From contig QHPA01000215.1 in NCBI GenBank assembly GCA_003218935.1, positions 1 to 10,063 on the forward strand: 10,063 nt of DNA. Reading direction: 5' to 3'. Within the stretch, counting starts at the first letter, position 1. The number at the start of each line of letters is the position of its first letter. Below, in pieces: positions 5,981-10,063 of the stretch. A program made the translations under genes and the position numbers. The DNA comes from Verrucomicrobiota bacterium. Its GTDB lineage: Bacteria; Verrucomicrobiota; Verrucomicrobiia; Limisphaerales; AV2. Below the pieces are notes generated by a model. The model saw only the letters and a list, made by a program, of their open reading frames with translations. It was not told the DNA's origin and did not search any database.

Positions 5981-7333
5981 TCAATTCAACGGCACGCCGC
6001 GGCGGATGTAGGTGGGCACGTCGAGGTCTTCCCCGTGGTAGATGGTCGGTTCGCTCTTCTCGAAGCGGCCCTTGGAAACGATTTCCAGCGGCAACGTGCC
6101 CTGTCGCATTTTTGACCCCGGCCGGCGATACGGCCTGCGTTTTTGCTGGGCCAGCAGTTGCTGCTTCTTGTCCGGCCCCAGTTCGGGCGGCGGCGGCACG
6201 AACCGCGACGGGGGACGAGTGGGCGGATTTTTCTCGATGAACTGACTGTCAAACGCGGACGCTTCCACTGTTTCGCTGGCCGTTCTCTTTGACCTCACCC
6301 CGTTTCCTTCGCGCAACGCCGCGGCCGCAGCGACAGCATCGGCGGCTTCCGCTTCGAGCTGAGACCGGCGCGAAGCGATGACGGTGACGGAGAGGCGGTC
6401 GCCCAATTCGGCCTCGACCGAGGCGCCCATGATGATGTGTGCGTATTCGCAGGCGTGATTGATCTGCGACATGACCCGGTTCACTTCGGCCATGGTCAGA
6501 TCGCTGCCGGCAACGATGCTGACGAGCACCGACTCGGCTTCGTGCAACACCGTCCCGCCTTCCAGCCACGGACTGGCCACAAGTTTCTCGACGACTTCGC
6601 GCGCGCGGTGTTCGCCCTGGGCTTCCGCGCAGGCGAACGAACTTTCCGCATGCTGACCGCGAACGACGGCGCAGAGATCGGCAAAATCCACGTTGATAAT
6701 CCCCGCGCGGGCGAGCAACCGCCAGATGCCGCGAAGTCCCTGGGCCAGCAGATCGTTCGTGATTTTGAACGTCTCAATGAGACTGGTGTTCTCGTCAATC
6801 AATTTGATCACGCGCTGGTTCGGCAGGCAAAGCACCGCATCGGCCGTTTCCTTGAGTTCTTCCAGGCCGGCCTGCGCCTGACTCCGGCGGCGCGCGCCCT
6901 CGCACTCGAACGGCAGCGTGGCAATGGCCAGCACCAGCGCACCGGCTTCCTTTGCCGCGCGCGCCAGGACCGGACTCGCTCCAGTGCCCGTGCCTCCGCC
7001 CAGGCCAGTGACAATCACGACGACTTTGGCGTCCGCGCACAGCCGGCACAACTGTTCCGCGTCCTCTTCCGCCGCGGCCCGGCCGACTTCCGGATCGCCG
7101 CCGGCTCCGAGGCCGCGCGTCAGCGTCGCGCCCAGCGGCACCACGCGTCCGACCGACAGATCGAGCAGCGCCTGGAGGTCCGTGTTCATCGCGACAAATT
7201 CGACGCCCACAAACCCGCTTTGCGCGATCTGCTCGACAGCGTTGCAACCCGCGCCGCCCACGCCGAAAACTTTCAGCGTGAGTTCCTTCGAATCCATGCT
7301 CGAAACGATCTTATTTTGGTTTGTCATGGGCAT
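5981..7333 (-). CDS. ftsZ: Cell division protein FtsZ (tubulin-like GTPase)
   Basis: FtsZ polymerises with GTP at mid-cell to form the ring that organises septal wall synthesis. The 450-residue product has FGVGGAGCNAVEQ at 23-35, AMNTDLQAL at 48-56, GDPEVGRAAAEED at 79-91, the tubulin signature GGGTGTGASP at 112-121, and the T7 catalytic loop NVDFADL at 214-220 with both acidic residues. The C-terminal globular part reaches about 322. A proline- and lysine-rich linker follows, and the tail LDVPTYIRRGVPLN (437-450) is the canonical peptide that binds FtsA. The region after the T7 loop (VVRGQHAESSFACAEAQGE) differs from the usual G-x-A-M-M-G pattern, which I take as lineage divergence. The ATG follows the ftsA TAG with no gap. 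A second ATG two codons later and a third at codon 13 are alternative starts; none has a strong ribosome binding site. Confidence 0.96.
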   Translation of the reverse strand: MPMTNQNKIVSSMDSKELTLKVFGVGGAGCNAVEQIAQSGFVGVEFVAMNTDLQALLDLSVGRVVPLGATLTRGLGAGGDPEVGRAAAEEDAEQLCRLCADAKVVVIVTGLGGGTGTGASPVLARAAKEAGALVLAIATLPFECEGARRRSQAQAGLEELKETADAVLCLPNQRVIKLIDENTSLIETFKITNDLLAQGLRGIWRLLARAGIINVDFADLCAVVRGQHAESSFACAEAQGEHRAREVVEKLVASPWLEGGTVLHEAESVLVSIVAGSDLTMAEVNRVMSQINHACEYAHIIMGASVEAELGDRLSVTVIASRRSQLEAEAADAVAAAAALREGNGVRSKRTASETVEASAFDSQFIEKNPPTRPPSRFVPPPPELGPDKKQQLLAQQKRRPYRRPGSKMRQGTLPLEIVSKGRFEKSEPTIYHGEDLDVPTYIRRGVPLN

Positions 7334-8560
7334 CTACTTTTTCACCGCGCGAAGCAATTCGCTGACCTTGCTTTTAATGCCGCCGAGGCGGCCGCGACCG
7401 GGCCTCCGGCTGGCCTGGAACGAGCCGAATTTGACCAACCCAATGGTGGTAGCAAATTCCGGCTGGTCCAGCGCCGACTTCAGTCCGCCGATTGAATTGG
7501 TTTTGCCGAGCGACACCGGCATTCCGAAAATCTCTCCGGCCAGCTTTTGAATCTGCGGGATGCGCGCGCCGCCGCCGCACAGAAAAACCCCGGCACGCAA
7601 GTAATCGAGCAGGCCGGTCGGGTCGATTTCCCGGGCGATCAGCCGAAAAATCTCCTCCACGCGCAGGGACATGATCCGGCGCAGGTGTTCGAGGTTGATG
7701 GAACGCTCCGACAAACCATGCTGGTTCGCGAGGGTAACGCTCTGGCCCTTCACGCTGTCGTCCACCAGCGCGGAACCGTGTTCGATCTTGAGTTGTTCGG
7801 CGAGACTCAAGGGAACTTTCAATCCATAAGCCAGATCGTTCGAGATGTGGTCGCCGCCGACCGCCAGTAATCCGGTGTGCTTGACGATGCCATCCGCGCA
7901 GACGACGTATTCGGTCGTGCCGCCGCCGATGTCAATGACCAGAGCGCCCAGTTCCTTCTGCTCGTTGCTCAACAGCGCCAGCGACGAGGCCAGTCCGTTG
8001 AAAACGATGTCTTCGACCTCCAACTGTAAACTTTTAACCGCTCGAATCGGGTTTTGCAGCCGGTTGAAATTGCCGTGGACCACGTGCACGTCCACATCCA
8101 CTTTCGCACCGAGCATGCCGACTGGATTTTGAATGCCGTCCTGGCCATCCACGAGAAAGTGCTGGCGAATGACGTGGACCACGTGGTTCTCGGCCGGCAG
8201 GTTGATGGCCTTGGCGTTTTTGATCGCGTCCTGCACGTCCTCGTCGGTAATTTCGCGGTCGGCTGAAACAACCGGATGCACGCCGCGATTGTTAAAGCCG
8301 CGCAGGTGCCCGCCACTGACGCCAAGATAAACGCTGCGAACCTCCACGTCGGCCATCTGCTCCGCCTCAACGACGGCATTGCGAATATCCTCCCCCGCGA
8401 GCGCAGGATCAACGATCTCGCCTTTGCGCACGCCGCGCGAGCGGCACTGGCCGACGCCGATGATACTGAGCGCGCCGGCGTCGTTGACTTCGCCAACGAC
8501 GGCACAGATTTTCGACGTACCCACTTCCAGACCGACAATGACAGGGGATTGATCAAACAT
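7334..8560 (-). CDS. ftsA: Cell division protein FtsA (actin-like membrane tether of FtsZ)
   Basis: FtsA is an actin-fold ATPase that anchors FtsZ filaments to the inner membrane and recruits later divisome proteins. The 408-residue protein has the phosphate-1 loop VGLEVGTSKICAVVGE (9-24), an FtsA-type 1C domain at about 85-165, the phosphate-2 motif VIDIGGGTTEYVV (208-220), a LLAVGGDHISNDLA segment (231-244), and the adenosine motif LCGGGARIPQI (328-338). The C-terminal segment GIKSKVSELLRAVKK (394-408) is the expected amphipathic membrane-targeting helix. Length and domain order are normal. The ATG overlaps the ftsQ TGA by 8 bases and has AGGA 6 bases upstream. FtsZ follows without spacing, so the stoichiometry of ring proteins may be set by coupled translation. 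Identification is secure. Confidence 0.97.
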   Translation of the reverse strand: MFDQSPVIVGLEVGTSKICAVVGEVNDAGALSIIGVGQCRSRGVRKGEIVDPALAGEDIRNAVVEAEQMADVEVRSVYLGVSGGHLRGFNNRGVHPVVSADREITDEDVQDAIKNAKAINLPAENHVVHVIRQHFLVDGQDGIQNPVGMLGAKVDVDVHVVHGNFNRLQNPIRAVKSLQLEVEDIVFNGLASSLALLSNEQKELGALVIDIGGGTTEYVVCADGIVKHTGLLAVGGDHISNDLAYGLKVPLSLAEQLKIEHGSALVDDSVKGQSVTLANQHGLSERSINLEHLRRIMSLRVEEIFRLIAREIDPTGLLDYLRAGVFLCGGGARIPQIQKLAGEIFGMPVSLGKTNSIGGLKSALDQPEFATTIGLVKFGSFQASRRPGRGRLGGIKSKVSELLRAVKK

Positions 8561-9506
8561 GTTTATTCCTGTTGGGTGAGGCTGAGTTGGGTTTGGGGGC
8601 CAAGGGCGGGGCCGGAGCGGCTTCGAGCCAGATCGCTGGGGCGTTGTTGGTCACCGACAGGTCAAGCGTCCCAATGGCCTTGCCCATATTTTTGCCGAGA
8701 TCATACACCAGCCGCCAGTGACGGAGTTGGTCCTCCAGGCGGTCCAGCGCAATAGTGATCCGGCTTCCCTGCCCCGTGGTAACCTGCAACACCTCTGTCC
8801 CCGAGACATCCACGCTCTTCAAGTCAACCAGCCCGGCCATCGGCGAGTTTTCGAATTCGGCGATCAACCGCAGCGCGGCACTGACTTTGGGAGAATGGAT
8901 TGCGCTGCCCGGAAGGAACTCCGCCGCGTTGCCGCCGGACAAGACCGGCAACGCATCGCCATTCAGTGAAATCGTGTCCACGCAGGCCGGCAGCGGTTGA
9001 ATGACGTGGCCGCTCTTGTCGAGGTAATAGGAGACCAGCTCGAGGCCGCCGCCCGGTTGAAGCTGCAGCATTTTCATACGGGCGATCGGCTCCCGTTCGA
9101 TCACCGAGATCTTCAACGTACGTGGGAGCACGCGCTCGACTGCGACCGACTGAATCATCGGCGCCAGTTCCAGGTCGTCCTTTACGCGATTCAAATCAAG
9201 CGCCAGCAGATTGTCGCCGGGTCTGACACCGGCCCACTTCCGCAGTTGCTCCACCGGAATTGAGCCGTCGGTCTGGATGTCCAACTCGCGAATCGCGAAA
9301 GCGTCGTTGTTGAATACGAACTCGTCGAGCGCCCAATCGCCGACGCGCCAAAGCAGGTACAGCCCCATGACCGTGCCGAGCGACAGGCCGACAGCGGTCG
9401 TGGCCAGCCGCAACCGCGCTGCGCGGATTTCTTTAGCGCGCAGCTTCACGTCGAGCACGTTGCCACGTTCGAGCCGCCGGTTTTTCGGTTTGCGTTTGAT
9501 CCACAT
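8553..9506 (-). CDS. ftsQ: Cell division protein FtsQ (POTRA-domain divisome scaffold)
   Basis: FtsQ is a bitopic inner-membrane protein that links early and late divisome components through its periplasmic domain. From the ATG at 9504-9506 the product is 317 residues. It has a strongly basic cytoplasmic N-terminus (MWIKRKPKNRRLERG), a single transmembrane helix at about 34-55, and a POTRA domain at about 70-140 (AIRELDIQTDGSIPVEQLRK through ISVIEREPIARM). A beta-rich FtsQ domain reaches about 293, followed by a proline-rich tail. I prefer this start because the basic segment begins right there; an upstream ATG at 9558-9560 would add 18 residues with no family look. Neither start has a clear ribosome binding site. 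It lies between ddl and ftsA, as is usual in dcw clusters, and its stop overlaps the ftsA start. Confidence 0.92.
   Translation of the reverse strand: MWIKRKPKNRRLERGNVLDVKLRAKEIRAARLRLATTAVGLSLGTVMGLYLLWRVGDWALDEFVFNNDAFAIRELDIQTDGSIPVEQLRKWAGVRPGDNLLALDLNRVKDDLELAPMIQSVAVERVLPRTLKISVIEREPIARMKMLQLQPGGGLELVSYYLDKSGHVIQPLPACVDTISLNGDALPVLSGGNAAEFLPGSAIHSPKVSAALRLIAEFENSPMAGLVDLKSVDVSGTEVLQVTTGQGSRITIALDRLEDQLRHWRLVYDLGKNMGKAIGTLDLSVTNNAPAIWLEAAPAPPLAPKPNSASPNRNKHV
8567..8570 (-). promoter_or_regulatory. Shine-Dalgarno of ftsA
   Basis: AGGA on the minus strand, 6 bases before the ftsA ATG (8558-8560) and inside the last codons of ftsQ. It supports the annotated ftsA start and coupled translation. 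Confidence 0.5.
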
Positions 9507-9606
9507 GTTCAGACAGCGAACTGTAATTTTCCGTCGTGGAGCCGAGTTCCGCCAGGCCATTATTCAGGCAGGGCACGATGTCCGCCTCGGGCCCTGGCGG
9601 CGGGCT

Positions 9607-9657
9607 GGGGAAAGCGTCCCCGAGCCTGGTGTTCAGGGACGCGCCGGGCTCGTCCCT
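9607..9657. repeat. GC-rich compound hairpin element between ddl and ftsQ
   Basis: The gap between ddl and ftsQ (9507-9673) contains several nested dyads. AGGGACG (9635-9641) pairs with CGTCCCT (9651-9657) over a 9-base loop. CGAGCC (9621-9626) can pair with GGCTCG (9647-9652) as an alternative, and GGGGA (9607-9611) with TCCCC (9617-9621). No T-tract follows on either strand, so this resembles a dispersed palindromic repeat more than an intrinsic terminator. It may partly separate ddl transcription from ftsQAZ. I see no clear promoter in the rest of the gap. Confidence 0.5.
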
Positions 9658-9673
9658 TCGCCGGTTCGACCAT

Positions 9674-10063
9674 TCAACGGGTCACTGCCGGCGCGCGTTG
9701 CATCGCCAGATCAATCATCCGTTGACACAACCCGGTGAAACTGATTCCCGCCGCGGCCGCGGCCTTCGGCAACAAACTTGTCTCCGTCATGCCCGGCAGC
9801 GTGTTGACCTCGAGCACAATCGGCTCGCCGTTCGGCCGCACCATCACATCGACGCGTCCATAGTCGCGGCCTCCCACCGCGCGGAATGCGCCCAGCGCCG
9901 CCTGCTGGATGCGCAGCGCGTTCGCCGCCTCAAAGGACGCCGGACAGAAATACTCCGTCCGACCACTCGTGTATTTGTTTTTGTAGTCGTAGCCCCCTTG
10001 CCTGGGCCGAACCTCCACGATGGGCAAAGCCTCCCCGTCCAGAATGCCCACCGTGGTTTCCCG
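9674..10063 (-). CDS. ddl: D-alanine--D-alanine ligase, C-terminal part (5' end beyond the right edge)
   Basis: Ddl joins two D-alanines using ATP in the cytoplasm, making the dipeptide added to UDP-MurNAc-tripeptide for peptidoglycan. The visible 129 residues are the ATP-grasp C-terminal domain: ETTVGILDGEALPIVEV at the edge, then DYKNKYTSGRTEYFCPA, the GGRDYGRVDVMV strand with the conserved Arg-Asp, and EVNTLPGMTETSLLPKAAAA carrying the Mg2+-binding Glu and Asn and the substrate-side loop. The frame is open to the right edge without a start; a GTG at 10049-10051 is an internal valine, not the start. The N-terminal and central domains lie outside the window. The position next to ftsQ is the common dcw order, often preceded by murB or murC, which cannot be checked here. 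Confidence 0.95.
   Translation of the reverse strand, partial: RETTVGILDGEALPIVEVRPRQGGYDYKNKYTSGRTEYFCPASFEAANALRIQQAALGAFRAVGGRDYGRVDVMVRPNGEPIVLEVNTLPGMTETSLLPKAAAAAGISFTGLCQRMIDLAMQRAPAVTR

Noticed and set aside
5981..7333. The idea that this FtsZ is a plasmid-type TubZ or a second specialised FtsZ
   Set aside because: It sits directly after ftsQ and ftsA and has the canonical C-terminal FtsA-binding peptide, so it is the housekeeping FtsZ.
6437..7495. A 352-codon plus-strand open frame
   Set aside because: Antisense to ftsZ and the 3' end of ftsA, whose identities are secure. No supporting motif or ribosome binding site.
1..10063. CRISPR, tRNA, rRNA, defence or biosynthetic gene cluster
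   Set aside because: No regularly spaced repeats, no cloverleaf or rRNA-like sequence, and no nuclease, transposase, toxin or synthetase domain seen on either strand. The genes present are housekeeping division genes, ion-related membrane proteins and a broken glycosidase.

Overview
The window looks like a chromosomal segment from a GC-rich Gram-negative bacterium, most likely a member of the Verrucomicrobiota (Limisphaerales/Pedosphaera-like). That assignment is an inference. It rests on the style of the FtsQ, FtsA and FtsZ proteins, on a secreted polysaccharide-active enzyme of a type I associate with that phylum, and on GC-rich palindromic repeats between genes. Every gene I can support lies on the minus strand, so transcription runs from the right edge to the left edge.

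Right part (10063 to about 5981) is the end of a division and cell wall (dcw) cluster in the order ddl (3' part only), ftsQ, ftsA, ftsZ. The products make the D-Ala-D-Ala dipeptide for peptidoglycan (Ddl), link the divisome across the inner membrane (FtsQ), and form the membrane-tethered cytokinetic ring (FtsA and FtsZ). ftsQ and ftsA overlap by 8 bases, and the ftsZ ATG directly follows the ftsA stop, so these three are probably cotranscribed and translationally coupled. A GC-rich hairpin element separates ddl from ftsQ.

Middle part (about 5835 to 2299) holds three consecutive paralogues of the CNNM/CorC/HlyC membrane protein family (DUF21 plus a CBS pair, with or without a CorC_HlyC domain). 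The first is full length. The second begins at a GTG one base past the first gene's stop and lacks the C-terminal CorC_HlyC domain. The third keeps that domain but has lost the first membrane helix. A 145 to 163-base gap carrying a duplicated 15-mer and a small hairpin separates them from ftsZ.

Left part (about 2286 to 1) is a secreted glycoside-hydrolase-like gene that appears broken. Its N-terminal and C-terminal halves lie in different frames, joined near position 1301, and about 20 residues seem to be missing at the junction. Its 5' end contains palindromic repeats, including a perfect 26-bp inverted repeat. The reading frame stays open through them and they separate a basic N-terminus from a hydrophobic signal-peptide core.

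I see no CRISPR array, tRNA, rRNA, transposase, phage gene or defence system, and no convincing evidence of a new multi-gene system. The points most worth checking are the three architecturally different CorC-like paralogues and the repeat-invaded, frameshifted glycoside hydrolase.
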